DNA of 64,000 bases from Cherax quadricarinatus (GCF_038502225.1 NC_091325.1:27525924-27589923); one strand, 5' to 3'; counted from the stretch's first letter, positions 1 to 13,025 are shown. Numbers and translations: made by a program. Notes: generated from the letters alone by a model not told the origin.

Positions 1-3000
1 TGTGTACAAGTGAAGGTGTAATGTGTACTACAGTGAAGGTGTAATGTGTACTACAGTGAAGCTGTAATGTGTACTACAGTGAAGGTGTAATGTGTACTAC
101 AGTGAAGCTGTTATGTGTACTACAGTGAAGGTGTAATGTGTACTACAGTGAAGGTGTAATGTGTACTACAGTGAAGGTGTAATGTGTACTACAGTGAAGG
201 TGTAATGTGTACTACAGTGAACGTCTAATGTGTACTACAGCGAAGGTGTAACGTGTACTACAGTGAAGGTGTAATGTGTACTACACTGAAGGTGTAATGT
301 GTACTACAGTGAAGTTGTAATGTGTACTACAGTGAAGGTGTAATGTGTACTACAGTGAAGGTGTAATGTGTACTACAGTGAAGGTGTAATGTGTACTACA
401 GTGAAGGTGTAATGTGTACTACAGTGAAGGTGTAATGTGTACTACTGTGAAGGTGTAATGTGTACTACAGTGAAGGTAAGGTGCAATGCACCACAGTGAA
501 GGTGCACTGTGTCTCTGCGAAGATGTAATGTTCCACAGTGAAGGTGTAATGTGTACTACAGCAGGGTGCAATGAGTAATTACTATAGCTGCAATGTACTA
601 CAGCGACGGTGTAAATGTGTACTACAAAGAAGGTGTAATGTGTACTCACAGTGAAGGTGCAATGTGTACTACAGTGAAGGTGTAATGTGTACTCACAGTG
701 AAGGTAATGTACTACAGTGAAGGTGTAATGTGTACTACAAGAGCTGCACGTAATTACAGTGAAGGTGTGCAACGCTGCTGGAGGATGCGTAATGTACCAC
801 TAAGGAAGGTGCAATGTGTACCACAAGTAGGCTGGTGCAATGTGTACTACAGTGAAGGTGTGTAATGTGTACATGAAGATGAATGTACTACAGCAGAAGA
901 TGTAATGGCACTCACATATTGCATAATGTGTACCACAGTGAAGGTGCACGTACTACAAGCAGTTGCGTAATGTGTACTGCTTTATGGAAGGTGCAATGTG
1001 CACCCGCAGCGGGGAAGGTGTAATGGCACTAAGGAGTGATTGCGTAACGTGCACTACAGTGAAGGTGTAATGTACTACAAGTAAAGGTGTAAATGTGTAC
1101 CAGTGAAGGTGTAATGCACATGAAGGTGCAATGAGTACACAGTGAAGGTGTGGAAATGTGTACCACAGTGAAGGTGCATCGATAATTACAAGAAGGTGCA
1201 ATGTGGGTACCACAGTGAAGGTGTACACTACAGTGAAGGTGCAACGTATACCACAGTGAAGGTGTAATGCACTCACAGTGAAGGTGTAATGTGTACTGCA
1301 GTGAAGGCAGAATGTGGTACTACAGTGAAGGTGTATAATGTACTCAAGAAGTAGTTGCACGTGTACTCACAGTGGAAGGTGTAATGTACCATGAGTGAAG
1401 GTGTAATGCATACTACAGTGAAGGTGTACTGCACTCACAGTGAAGGTGTACTGCACTGCAGGAAGGTGTAATGTGTAATTACAGTGAAGGTGTAATGTGT
1501 ACTCACAAGGTGTAATGCATAATTACAGTGAATGTGTAATGTGTACTCACATTGAAGGTGTAATGTACTTACAGTGAAGGTGTAACGTGCACCACAGCGA
1601 AGGTGCAATGCGTACCACAGCGAAGGTAACGTGTACTACAGCGAAGGTGTAATGTGCAATTGGCAGTGAAGGTGCACGTGCACTAAGTGAAGGTGTAATG
1701 TGCACTACAGTGAAGGTGTACGTGCACTCAGCCGAAGGTGCAAATGCACCACATGAAGGTGTAATGTACTACAGTGGAAGGTGCATCGGCACCACAGTGA
1801 AGGCAATGGTACACAGTGAAGGTGTAACGTGTATCACAGTGAAGGTGTAATGTGTGTCAGATGAAGGTGTAACGTGGTACTACAGTGAAGGTGTAACGTG
1901 TGCTTACAAGTGAAGGTAATGTGTACTACAAGTGAAGGTGTACGTACTACAGTGAAGGTGTAATGTGCACCGCTATGAAGGTGTAACGTACTCACAGTGA
2001 AGGTGTAATGTGCACTCACAGTGAAGGTGTAACGTGTACTAAGTGAAGGTGCAATGCGTACTACAGTGAAGGTGTGCAATGTGCACTACAAGTGAAGGTG
2101 TAACGTACCACAGTGAAGGTGTAATGTGCACCACAGCGAAGGTGTAATGTGTACTACAAGTGAAGGTGTAATGTGTAATTACAGTACACATGTGTAATGT
2201 GTACTGTTGAAGGTGTAATGTAATTACAGTGAAGGTGTAATGTGTAACTACAGTGAAGGTGTAATGTGTACTATGAAGGTGTAATGTGTACTCACAGTGA
2301 AGTGTAATGTAAAACTATGAAGGTGTAATGTGTACTCACATGAAGGTGTATGCACTACAGTGAAGGTGTACTACACCACAGTGAAGGTGTACCGCACCAC
2401 AGTGAAGGTGTAATGCATCATGCGAAGGTGTGTAATGTGGTACTCACAGTGAAGGTGTAACGTGTACTCACAGCGAAGGTGTAACGTGTACTCACAGTGA
2501 AGGTGTAACGCACTACAGTGAAGGTGTGCACGTGCAATTATGAAGGTGTAAACGTGCACCACAGTGAAGGTGTAATGTGCAATTACAAGTGAAGGTGTAA
2601 ATGCACACAGTGAAGGTGTAATGTGTCTCTACAGTGAAGATGTAACGTAACTATATAATGCACCACAGTGCAGGTGCAATGAGCACTACGGGTGAAGGTG
2701 TAACGCACTACAGCGAAGGTGTACGTAAACAGTGAAGGTGTAATGTGCACTACAGTGAAGGTGTAATGTGTACTCACAGTGAAGGTGTAATGTACTCACA
2801 GTGAAGGTGTACGTGCACTACAGTGAAGGCGTACTGCACTACAGTGGTGTAATGTGCACTGCTGAAGGTGTAATGGGCACCACAAGGAAGGTAAATGCAG
2901 CTACATGAAGGTGTGTAATGAACTACAGTGAAGGTGTGTAATTGTGTAACTACAAGAAGGTGTAATGTGTACTAACAGTGAAGGTGTAATGTGTACAAGT

Positions 3001-6000
3001 GAAGATGCAATGCACTACAGTGAAGGTGTAATGTACCACAGTGAAGGTGTAATGCACTCACAGTGAAGATGTAATGTGTACTACAGTGAAGGTGTAATGT
3101 GTACTACAGTGAAGGTGCAAATGTACTACAAGAAGGTGTACGTACACAGTGAAGGTGTGAATGTGTAATTACAGTGAAGGTGTAATGCGGCACTACAGTG
3201 AAGGTGTAATGTGTACTATATGAAGGTGCAATGTGTACCATGCTAAAGGTGTGTAATGCAGTACTGCTATGAAGGTGTACTGTGTACGCTGAAGGTGCAA
3301 TGAGTATCACAGAAGGTACGTGTACTGCTATGAAGGTGTAATGTGCACTTCACAGCAGTGTAATGTGTACTAAGAAGGTGTAATGTGCACAAGGAAGGTG
3401 TACGTAAAATTATGAATGTGTAACACAAAGGAATGCAATGTACTATGAAGGTGCATCGTACCATTAAGTGAAGGTGCATCGTGCAAGGCTGAATAAAAAG
3501 TGATGGCACCACAGTGAAGGTGTAATGTGTACCACAGCGAAGTCAGAATGCACCACAGTGAAGGTGTGAATGCACTCTCATTGCGGCTGCGTAATGTACC
3601 ACGTAAGCGGAATGTGTACGTGCAATTACAGTGAAGGTGTGTAAATGTGCACTACAGTGAAGTAATGTGTACTCACAGTGAAGGCAGAACGTGGCACCAC
3701 AGTGAAGGCAATGCACTATGAAGGTGTGTGCAATGTGCAATTAAGGCGAAGGTGCAATGTGTACTAGAGTGAAGGCGTAATGCACCACAGTGAAGGTAAA
3801 ATGTACCACCGTGAAGGTGTAATGTACTACTATGAAGGTGTAATGTGTAATTACAGTGAAGGTGTAATGTGTACTACAGCTGAAGGTGTAATGTGCACTA
3901 CAGTGAAGGTGTAATGTACTACAGTGAAGGTGTAATGTGTACTACAGTGAAGGTGTAAATGTGTACTAAGGAAGGTGTAATGTGTACTACAGTGAAGGTG
4001 TAATGTACTATGAAGGTGTAATTGTGGTTCCATATAAAGATGCAATGTGTACCACAGTGAAGGTGCAATGTGGCCCTATGTAGGTGTACGAGTACTACGG
4101 TGAAGGTGTAATGCACTACAGCGAAGGTGTAATGCGTACTACAGTGAAGGTGTAAATGTACTACAGTGAAGGTAATGTGTACCACAGTGAAGGTGTAATG
4201 TGCACTACAGTGAAGGTGTACCGCACTACAGTGGCTGCACGTGCACTACAGCGAATATTGCAATCAAAACATACGTGTGAATGTGCACCACAGTGAAGGT
4301 GTGTAAATGGTACTATGCGAAGGTGTAATGGGTACTATTAAGGAAGGTGTAATGTACTCACAAGTAAAGGTGTAATGTGTACTCACAAAGGAAGGTGTAA
4401 TGTGTACGGAAGATGAATGTGCAATTACAGTGAAGGTGTAAAGGCAATTGGTTGTTGAAGGTGTACGTAATTCATAAGAAGGTGTAATGTGTAATTGGCA
4501 GTGAAGGTGTAATGTAATTATGAAGGTGTAACGTGTACCATGCGCTAAAGGTGCAAATGTAATTACAGTGAAGGTAACGGCACAAGTGAAGGTGCAATGT
4601 GTACTCACAGTGAAGGTGTAATGTGGCACTATAAAAGTGTGAAGGTGTAACGTGTACCTACAGTGAAGGCTGCAAATGTGTACTACAGTGAACGTGTAAC
4701 GTGTACCTGTTAGCTGCGTAAATGCGTACTACAGCGGTGTGAAGGTGTAATGTGTACTAAAGTGAAGGTGCAATGTGTACTATGAATGTGCAATGTGTAC
4801 TCAGTGAAGGTAATGTACGCTGAAGGTGTAATGTGCACTACAGCAGTGTGTAATGGTACTACAGTGAGGTTTCGTAATGTAAAAATTGTTAAGGTGTAAT
4901 GTGTACCACAGTGGTTTGCCATGCGTACCACAGCGAAGGCAAATTTCTGCACCACAGTGAAGGTGTGCAATGCACTGTACAGTGAAGGTGTAATGTGTAC
5001 TACAGTGAAGGTGTAATGTGTACTACAGTGAAGGTGTAATGTGTACTACAGTGAAGGTGTAATGTGTACTACAAGTGAAGGTGTAATGTGTACTACAGTG
5101 AAGGTGTAATGTGTACTACAGTGAATGTGTAATGTGTACTACAGTGAAGGTGTAATGTGTACTACAAGTGTAGGTGTAATGTGTACTACAGTGAAGGTGT
5201 AATGTGTACTACAGTGAAGGTGTAATGTGTACTACAGTGAAGGTGTAATGTGTACTACAAGTGAAGGTGTAATGTGTACTACAGTGAAGGTGTAATGTGT
5301 ACTACAGTGAAGGTGTAATGTGTACTACAGTGAAGGTGTAATGTGTACTACAGTGAAGGTGTAATGTGTACTACAGTGAAGGTGTAATGTGTACTACAGT
5401 GAAGGTGTAATGTGTACTACAGTGAAGGTGTAATGTGTACTACAGTGAAGGTGTAATGTGTACTACAGTGAAGGTGTAATGTGTACTACAGTGAAGGTGT
5501 AATGTGTACTACAGTGAAGGTGTAATGTGTACTACAGTGAAGGTGTAATGTGTACTACAGTGAAGGTGTAATGTGTACTACAGTGAAGGTGTAATGTGTA
5601 CTACAGTGAAGGTGTAATGTGTACTACAGTGAAGGTGTAATGTGTACTACAAGTGAAGGTGTAATGTGTACTACAGTGAAGGTGTAATGTGTACTACAGT
5701 GAAGGTGTAATGTGTACTACAAGTGAAGGTGTAATGTGTACTACAGTGAAGGTGTAATGTGTACTACAGTGAAGGTGTAATGTGTACTACAGTGGAGGTG
5801 TAATGTGTACTACAGTGAAGGTGTAATGTGTACTACAGTGAAGGTGTAATGTGTACTACAGTGAAGGTGTAATGTGTACTACAGTGAAGGTGTAATGTGT
5901 ACTACAGTGAAGGTGTAATGTGTACTACAGTGAAGGTGTAATGTGTACTACAGTGAAGGTGTAATGTGTACTACAGTGAAGGTGTAATGTGTACTACAGT

Positions 6001-7654
6001 GAAGGTGTAATGTGTACTACAGTGAAGGTGTAATGTGTACTACAGTGAAGGTGTAATGTGTACTACAGTGAAGGTGTAATGTGTACTACAGTGAAGGTGT
6101 AATGTGTACTACAGTGAAGGTGTAATGTGTACTACAGTGAAGGTGTAATGTGTACTACAGTGAAGGTGTAATGTGTACTACAGTGAAGGTGTAATGTGTG
6201 CTACAGTGAAGGTGTAATGTGTACTACAGTGAAGGTGTAATGTGTACTACAGTGAAGGTGTAATGTGTACTACAGTGAAGGTGTAATGTGTACTACAGTG
6301 AAGGTGTAATGTGTACTTCAGTGAAGGTGTAATGTGTACTACAGTGAAGGTGTAATGTGTACTACAGTGAAGGTGTAATGTGTACTACAGTGAAGGTGTA
6401 ATGTGTACTACAGTGAAGGTGTAATGTGTACTACAGTGAAGGTGTAATGTGTACTACAGTGAAGGTGTAATGTGTACTACAGTGAAGGTGTAATGTGTAC
6501 TACAGTGAAGGTGTAATGTGTACTACAGTGAAGGTGTAATGTGTACTACAGTGAAGGTGTAATGTGTACTACAGTGAAGGTGTAATGTGTACTACAGTGA
6601 AGGTGTAATGTGTACTACAGTGAAGGTGTAATGTGTACTACAGTGAAGGTGTAATGTGTACTACAGTGAAGGTGTAATGTGTACTACAGTGAAGGTGTAA
6701 TGTGTACTACAGTGAAGGTGTAATGTGTACTACAGTGAAGGTGTAATGTGTACTACAGTGAAGGTGTAATGTGTGCTACAGTGAAGGTGTAATGTGTACT
6801 ACAGTGAAGGTGTAATGTGTACTACAGTGAAGGTGTAATGTGTACTACAGTGAAGGTGTAATGTGTACTACAGTGAAGGTGTAATGTGTACTACAGTGAA
6901 GGTGTAATGTGTACTACAGTGAAGGTGTAATGTGTACTACAGTGAAGGTGTAATGTGTACTACAGTGAAGGTGTAATGTGTACTACAGTGAAGGTGTAAT
7001 GTGTACTACAGTGAAGGTGTAATGTGTACTACAGTGAAGGTGTAATGTGTACTACAGTGAAGGTGTAATGTGTACTACAGTGAAGGTGTAATGTGTACTA
7101 CAGTGAAGGTGTAATGTGTACTACAGTGAAGGTGTAATGTGTACTACAGTGAAGGTGTAATGTGTACTACAGTGAAGGTGTAATGTGTACTACAGTGAAG
7201 GTGTAATGTGTACTACAGTGAAGGTGTAATGTGTACTACAGTGAAGGTGTAATGTGTACTACAGTGAAGGTGTAATGTGTACTACAGTGAAGGTGTAATG
7301 TGTACTACAGTGAAGGTGTAATGTGTACTACAGTGAAGGTGTAATGTGTACTACAGTGGAGGTGTAATGTGTACTACAGTGAAGGTGTAATGTGTACTAC
7401 AGTGAAGGTGTAATGTGTACTACAGTGAAGGTGTAATGTGTACTACAGTGAAGGTGTAATGTGTACTACAGTGAAGGTGTAATGTGTACTACAGTGGAGG
7501 TGTAATGTGTACTACAGTGAAGGTGTAATGTGTACTACAGTGAAGGTGTAATGTGTACTACAGTGGAGGTGTAATGTGTACTACAGTGAAGGTATAATGT
7601 GTACTACAGTGAAGGTGTAATGTGTACTACAGTGAAGATGTAATGTGTACTACA
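1..7654. repeat. Satellite A, 23-bp tandem repeat
   Basis: Head-to-tail 23-bp units; the conserved core reads gtactacagtgaaggtgtaa. About 330 copies, truncated by the window start and ending abruptly at about 7654, where AT-rich unique sequence begins. Three blocks are visible. Positions 1-480 and 4976-7654 are nearly uniform, with only scattered single-base changes and occasional one-base insertions (acaagtg for acagtg). Positions 480-4975 are heavily scrambled, with substitutions and 1-4 base indels in almost every unit. The short open frames seen in the block are by-products of the repeat and are not genes. No promoter-like or coding signal was seen. Confidence 0.97.
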
Positions 7655-8122
7655 AGTCTTTTTATATTTATTTTTGCATCTAAGTTAAGGATAACCAACT
7701 TATTTATCACTTACAGATAAGAGTTTCTCTACTTTTTTCTGGCATTATTTATGAAACTAATTTTTATACTACTGTTGGACATAAAATAAAGAACAAATTG
7801 TTATCATCAATTATATTTATAATGTTCGACTTGGTGAGATTCAAGAGAGTGAACACTGACTTGTACCTTTATGTGCAGCCAAATAAGTGGCCTTAAATAG
7901 CAATCTGTCAGAAACTTTAAGAGAAACATGAACAAATAATGAAAATCAGGTTGTCCTATTACCTCAGACAATAAAAAAAATGATTATTAAACAACTGAAC
8001 AATGTTAAGAATGTTAATTGACTACGATAGTTGGAAAGAAATTACAGTTGGCAAAACAAACTCTTAATGAGATCTGTGATGATCTTTATTATATCTTGAC
8101 TTGGTCAGTGTTGACATTCTTT
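7655..8122. other. AT-rich unique sequence, no gene seen
   Basis: About 470 bases of AT-rich DNA between satellite A and the 52-bp minisatellite. I see no convincing open frame, RNA gene or recognisable element here. Confidence 0.6.
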
Positions 8123-8705
8123 GATAATGTGTTATAACATGTTCTTCACTCTCACTGTTACCAATATTGTCTCACACAATGTGTTATAACATGTTCTTCA
8201 CTCTCACTGTTACCAATATTGTCTCACACAATGTGTTATAACATGTTCTTCACTCTCACTGTTACCAATATTGTCTCACACAATGTGTTATAACATGTTC
8301 TTCACTCTCACTGTTACCAATATTGTCTCACACAATGTGTTATAACATGTTCTTCACTCTCACTGTTACCAATATTGTCTCACACAATGTGTTATAACAT
8401 GTTCTTCACTCTCACTGTTACCAATATTGTCTCACACAATGTGTTATAACATGTTCTTCACTCTCACTGTTACCAAATTGTCTCACACAATGTGTTATAA
8501 CATGTTCTTCACTCTCTTACGTAAACTAGAAGGTGACGTTGATGGCTGGAGTTGCTAACAATGTGTTATAAAACATTACCCTCTGAGTGAACATTATCTT
8601 TAAGTGTGTGTTACCAATATTGTCTCACACAATGTGTTATAATATGTTCTCCACTCTCACTGTTATCAATATTGTCTCACACAATGTGTTATAACATGTT
8701 CTCCC
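8123..8705. repeat. 52-bp minisatellite
   Basis: Unit contains caatgtgttataacatgttc followed by cactctcactgttaccaata and tctcaca. Successive starts such as 8177 and 8229 are exactly 52 bases apart. Seven to eight near-identical copies run to about 8515. Degenerate or partial copies follow at about 8557-8580, 8608-8660 and 8672-8705, separated by diverged sequence, so the array frays at its right edge. Confidence 0.95.
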
Positions 8706-8796
8706 CACCAAGCACTCTCCAAATATTATATTACAATTAAAGTGTTATGATAACAGTTACTGGGAAGGACAAGAAGAGAAATTTGTGCCGTGTAAA

Positions 8797-9238
8797 TGTC
8801 CTCCCAGGAAGGCTGGAAACGTCGTCCAGCCACAACATAATGTCCTCCCAGGAAGGCTGGAAACGTCGTCTAGCCACAACATAATGTCCTCCCAGGAAGG
8901 CTGGAAACGTCGTCCAGCCACAACATAATGTCCTCCCAGGAAGGCTGGAAACGTCGTCTAGCCACAACATAATGTCCTCCCAGGAAGGCTGGAAACGTCG
9001 TCCAGCCACAACATAATGTATTCCCTGGAAGGTTGGAAACGTTGTCCTGCCACAACATAATGTCCTCCCTGGAAGGCTGGAAACGTCGTCCAGCCACAAC
9101 ATAATGTCCTCCCTGGAAGGCTGGAAACGTCGTCCAGCCACAACATAATGTCCTCCCTGGAAGGCTGGAAACGTCGTCCAGCCACAACATAATGTCCTCC
9201 CTGGAAGGCTGGAAACGTCGTCCAGCCACAACATAATA
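8797..9238. repeat. 44-bp minisatellite with an internal hairpin
   Basis: Ten copies at exact 44-bp spacing (8841, 8885 and so on). Each unit carries a 7-bp inverted repeat, ggctgga / tccagcc, around the loop aacgtcg. Copies differ mainly in cctcccagg versus cctccctgg and in cca versus cta in the right arm. All three reverse frames are open only because the unit lacks stop codons; 44 is not a multiple of three, so each frame cycles through all phases, which argues against coding. The array ends directly before cctcaataaagattcccaaa (9243-9262), a sequence resembling retroposon 3' tails elsewhere in this window. Confidence 0.93.
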
Positions 9239-9683
9239 CGTTCCTCAATAAAGATTCCCAAATGTTGTACAAGTATTTCATTCTTCAACTTGTTAGTTTT
9301 CTAAACCATTTACATCACGTGATATGTTGCCATCCGTCCAGACTACCATGGAGAGGACATTAGTTTTTAATTTGTTTCTTCTGTCCATGTTTCATAGTTT
9401 TTAGTTTCTTAGTTAAGGTTTCTGCAAGTTTATATAAATATTAGAGCTTGATCTTCGTATCTTCAGTGGTATTATGTTAAAAAACATGACCCTTGTATTT
9501 CTTAAGTATCTGAGTACCGAATTATTTTTTTGTAATTGTATTTGCTGTGCAAAATATGTGATCATTTGTATCTCTTCTGATACTATACATGACAGCATAA
9601 ACTTTATTAATATGCTGTAACTGTGTGTAAAATCATGGAATTACTATGTACATGTACGGAAGATCATTTGTTGCATTGTTACT
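9239..9683. other. AT-rich spacer beginning with a retroposon-tail-like sequence
   Basis: Starts with cctcaataaagattcccaaa, which parallels the gaaataaagatacctaac tail at 9701-9718. The rest is AT-rich with a 61-codon reverse open frame (9413-9598) that has no recognisable motif. No gene called. Confidence 0.5.
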
Positions 9684-10173
9684 GCGTAGGCGAAACGTTT
9701 CGAAATAAAGATACCTAACTGTTGCATATGTGTCTTACCTAACAACCTGTCGGTATTTTATACCATTTTAATGTTCACTCTGTCAGACACTGCAACACAA
9801 GGGTATCTTGGTACAGACCTGAAATCAACTTTGTCAACTTTTACTAGTGAGAATGGCTGGATTTGAGAGGGACCTGACCTTCCAACGACTACATTCTTAC
9901 CTCTACTAGTGACCTACGTCTCACCTCCTGGCGTTATATAAGGCTCCATCCTGTCACTTCAACTCCATATTGTTTCAGACTATGGAACAATTCTCTTCTC
10001 CAGACTGAGGGACTGACCACCTCAAAACTTCAAGGGTGATGGACTGATTACATCGTCTTCAAGAATCTTCTGCTTCTATCAACTTTTCTGTACTCGACTG
10101 AAGAAGCCTACTGTGTAGGCGAAACGTTTCGAAATAAAGATATCTAACTGTTGCATATGTCTTACCTAACAAA
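9684..10173 (+). mobile_element. Small retroelement-like unit bounded by direct repeats
   Basis: Two near-identical ~60-bp direct repeats, from gtaggcgaaacgtttcg through taactgttgcatatg to cttacctaac, lie at about 9686-9746 and 10115-10173, 429 bases apart. Each contains the 12-bp palindrome cgaaacgtttcg and an aataaa box. Between them, after gtcagacactgcaac (9782), there is a TATA-like motif gttatataagg (9934-9944). The right repeat is preceded by ctgaaga (10098-10104) and a perfect 6-bp stem gcctac/gtaggc (10106-10111 with 10115-10120) leading into gaaac, an arrangement like a hammerhead ribozyme core. No protein is encoded. The layout suggests a non-autonomous Penelope-like or retrozyme-like element; this is inference. 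Confidence 0.55.
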
Positions 10174-10215
10174 ATGAAACTCGAAATCAAAACACTTGGA
10201 ACGTCATATATGTAA

Positions 10216-10428
10216 GACCTGCTTGTGTCTGCTTACAAAGCTGTGCTTGTTGTAGACAAACACCTGAGATCTGCTTGTGTCTGCTTACAAAGCTGTGCTT
10301 GTTGTAGACAAACACCTGAGACCTGCTTGTGTCTGCTTATAAAGCTGTGCTTGTTGTAGACAAACACCTGAGACCCGCTTGTCTCTGCGCACAAAGCTGT
10401 GCTTGTTGTAGACAAACACCTGAAAGTT
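10216..10428. repeat. Second 52-bp minisatellite, about 4 copies
   Basis: Units starting at 10221, 10273, 10325 and 10377 (gcttgtgtctgc), each 52 bp and containing caaagctgtgcttgttgtag and acaaacacctgag. The last copy is diverged (gtctctgcgcac) and stops at about 10428. It is unrelated in sequence to the 52-bp array at 8123. Confidence 0.95.
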
Positions 10429-12345
10429 ACAGACAAAAATATCACTTCTGTTCACTAGTTAATCTGAATAATAACGATGTTTTGCACAAATGTATTTACT
10501 GTCCCCATGGAAATTAATAATCAAATAATCACTTAAAACTCGTAGAGAAGAAAAAATAATAGAGGAACGAAGCACCGAAATACAACATACACAAAAAAAA
10601 AACAAGGAAAGAAAGAACAAGCAAGGGAATATACACTGGTGAAGGCAGCAAACAAGGAGAAAATGAGCACCTCGGATAAGTGAATAAAGGAGGAAACTGA
10701 AAGAGAAGCTAGCTTATGGATAAAAACATTCATCGGAAAATGGTAACAAAGAAAGAACAAGCAAAGAACCACAGGGCAAACATTTCGGGGAAGAATATTA
10801 ACGAAAAGGACAACGAATACCAGCGGAAACACAAGGAACTCTAACAAGAAAATAAGAAACAGCTCACTGTTTACAGAAAGCCTTCAAACACATCAGCTTG
10901 TGTCCATTATTTCAGCAATCACTCTAAATTAACAAAAGAACTGTGTCTATTCTACTCTTAAGATATTCAGGTATTTGCTGCATAAGCAGTTTAGAGCAAG
11001 AAGTTTCCAGTATAAACCAACAGGTCAGAAAAGCTGAGCATCCTGACTACTACATCCAAGAAGGTTTGTACTAAGTCAAGCAAAAAACTGTTATAAAACA
11101 ACTCCATCGACTAACAAAAAAAAAAACATTGTTTTCCTGTCCTAATAAATTAGACAATTGCTTCTCAAAGAAAAGACCTACAGGAATGTAAAAATCCTTT
11201 GTCAAGACAGTGACCTTCTTTACACAGTTAAGACCTGGCGTCAGTTTCCAGGTAGGATGCTGGAACACAAGACACCTATGAAATAGGGACAGGTGAGCTT
11301 TGCTTTGTTCCAGTATCTCAAAAATAAAGAAAATAAAACGATATAACTAGAAACAAAGTAACTCTCTTACTCTATTCTACTTTTTATTTTTTATCTTTTC
11401 TTAATGCTGATAATAAGATAATGTTTAGCATATGTTAAGATCAGGTTCTTTATAACTGATCTTCTATAAATTTGTACAGTGTCTGATGATAGAGTAAACT
11501 CCCAAATTAGTAGTCAATAATTGATGTTACAATAAATAAATAAATAAACGTGTCCGCACATATACCAACATCACATAATATCAATCATTCCAGGAAATTG
11601 TATTATTCTGCGTTGTTTAATTTTGGTTTCCTCTGTGGAACAATATCACGACCTTCCAACTCTAGTTTGTCCAGCACAGCGAATTTTCTATTGGTCACCA
11701 TTTAATTAGCAGTTGGTGTCAAGCTGAACTTGGTGCCATTCCTTACTTCTTGGAATGTATTAGTCGTTGTATTTGAGGTTTGCAAGCTTTCTATACCTCG
11801 AGTACTGTTTTTCTGTGGACGAAAGAGGACACAGTCATGGAATGACAATGGCCATCCCTCTACTGTGTTCGCTAATATATATCGTCCATCATTAATTTAC
11901 TGGAGGAAGCATCTGCACCGATTATATCTATGATGTGACAAAGAGACAAAAGTCTTTCCCACCAGAAGAGAACTGAAATAAAAAGTCACTGAAAGGATAA
12001 TCTCGGTGGAGACACCACCATCACGCAGACGTATAATACCAGCTGACTTGATTCATCTTATACGTAACAAACGAACCTCTACCTCGAGTCTTTTACCAAC
12101 ATGGTCCTGCCAGTACTCTATTTCCAGCAGAAACCTACCAAAGGTCTTCTACCTATAGTCTTCTGGTAACAATCCTTCCAGTAGTATTCTGTCAATAGCA
12201 TTCAGTCTTAAACACTTGAATCCTACCAACAGAATCAAAGAAAAGAATCTTACCAATAATTCTGCTGTAAGGTAATTACAAACAAGTTACGTACAGTGTT
12301 ATTAACTCTGGTGTATCAGACAGACTTTATACACATCAAAACACA
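10429..12345. other. Unique AT-rich sequence, no gene recognised
   Basis: About 1.9 kb of non-repetitive sequence. Open frames on both strands are at most about 100 codons (the reverse one at 10533-10847 is Phe/Val-rich from A-rich sequence) with no family motif that I recognise. A short (aaat)n tract lies at about 11531-11550. No RNA gene or promoter could be supported. Confidence 0.5.
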
Positions 12346-12384
12346 ACGATGGTGATGATGGTGATGGTGGTGGTGATGGTGGTG
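12346..12384. repeat. GAT/GGT trinucleotide-like tract
   Basis: Short simple repeat built from gatggt, gatgat and ggtggt words, ending at gtgaaaaaaag. No reading frame of note crosses it. Confidence 0.85.
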
Positions 12385-12633
12385 AAAAAAAGCATAACAG
12401 CAGAGAGGAACTTTGATTTGTAAAACAAACTTCTTCATTCAATAGTTGCTTCTATAATTGTTTCTTTTTCATTACTTACTGGCTTTGTGTTATATATCTC
12501 TGCAACATAGTGCACCACAACATTCACTGTGTAATATATGTTAACATTCATACATCACAGTACATAACAACAGTATGGGAAACATTAACACACAGACGTA
12601 CTGGCCAGGTTGTGGCAGCCACCACCAAAATCA

Positions 12634-12942
12634 TGTATGTATACATGTGTGTTGGTAGCATGGTGTTTGTAGTGATATGTATGAGAACGTGTACACATGT
12701 ATGTATACATGTGTGTTGGTAGCATGGTGTTTGTAGTGATATGTATGAGAACGTGTACACATGTATGTATACATGTGTGTTGGTAGCATGGTGTTCGTAG
12801 TGATATGTATGAGAACGTGTACACATGTATGTATACATGTGTGTTGGTAGCATGGTGTTCGTAGTGATATGTATGAGAACGTGTACACATGTATGTATAC
12901 ATGTGTGTTGGTAGCATGGTGTTTGTAGTGATATGTATGTGT
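12634..12942. repeat. 64-bp minisatellite, about 4.8 copies
   Basis: Units start at 12634, 12698, 12762, 12826 and 12890 (tgtatgtatacatgtg), exactly 64 bp apart. The junction of consecutive units forms a 9-bp inverted repeat acacatgta / tacatgtgt with a 4-base loop. Copies differ by a single C/T change (gtgttcgtagt versus gtgtttgtagt). Confidence 0.95.
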
Positions 12943-13025
12943 AGATGAAAGTGAAAAGTAAATATTAGAAAAAACGTGTTTAGTCTACATAATAATTCAC
13001 AATAGAGAAGATCACAGTTCTGTGG

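Noticed and set aside
1..7654. Telomere or telomere-like repeat at the window start
   Set aside because: The unit is 23 bp and not TTAGG/TTAGGG-like, and the array is bounded by interior sequence; a satellite is the simpler reading.
10533..10847. 104-codon hydrophobic reverse frame (possible membrane protein)
   Set aside because: The hydrophobicity comes from A-rich plus-strand composition; there is no family motif, and the frame lies in AT-rich non-coding DNA.
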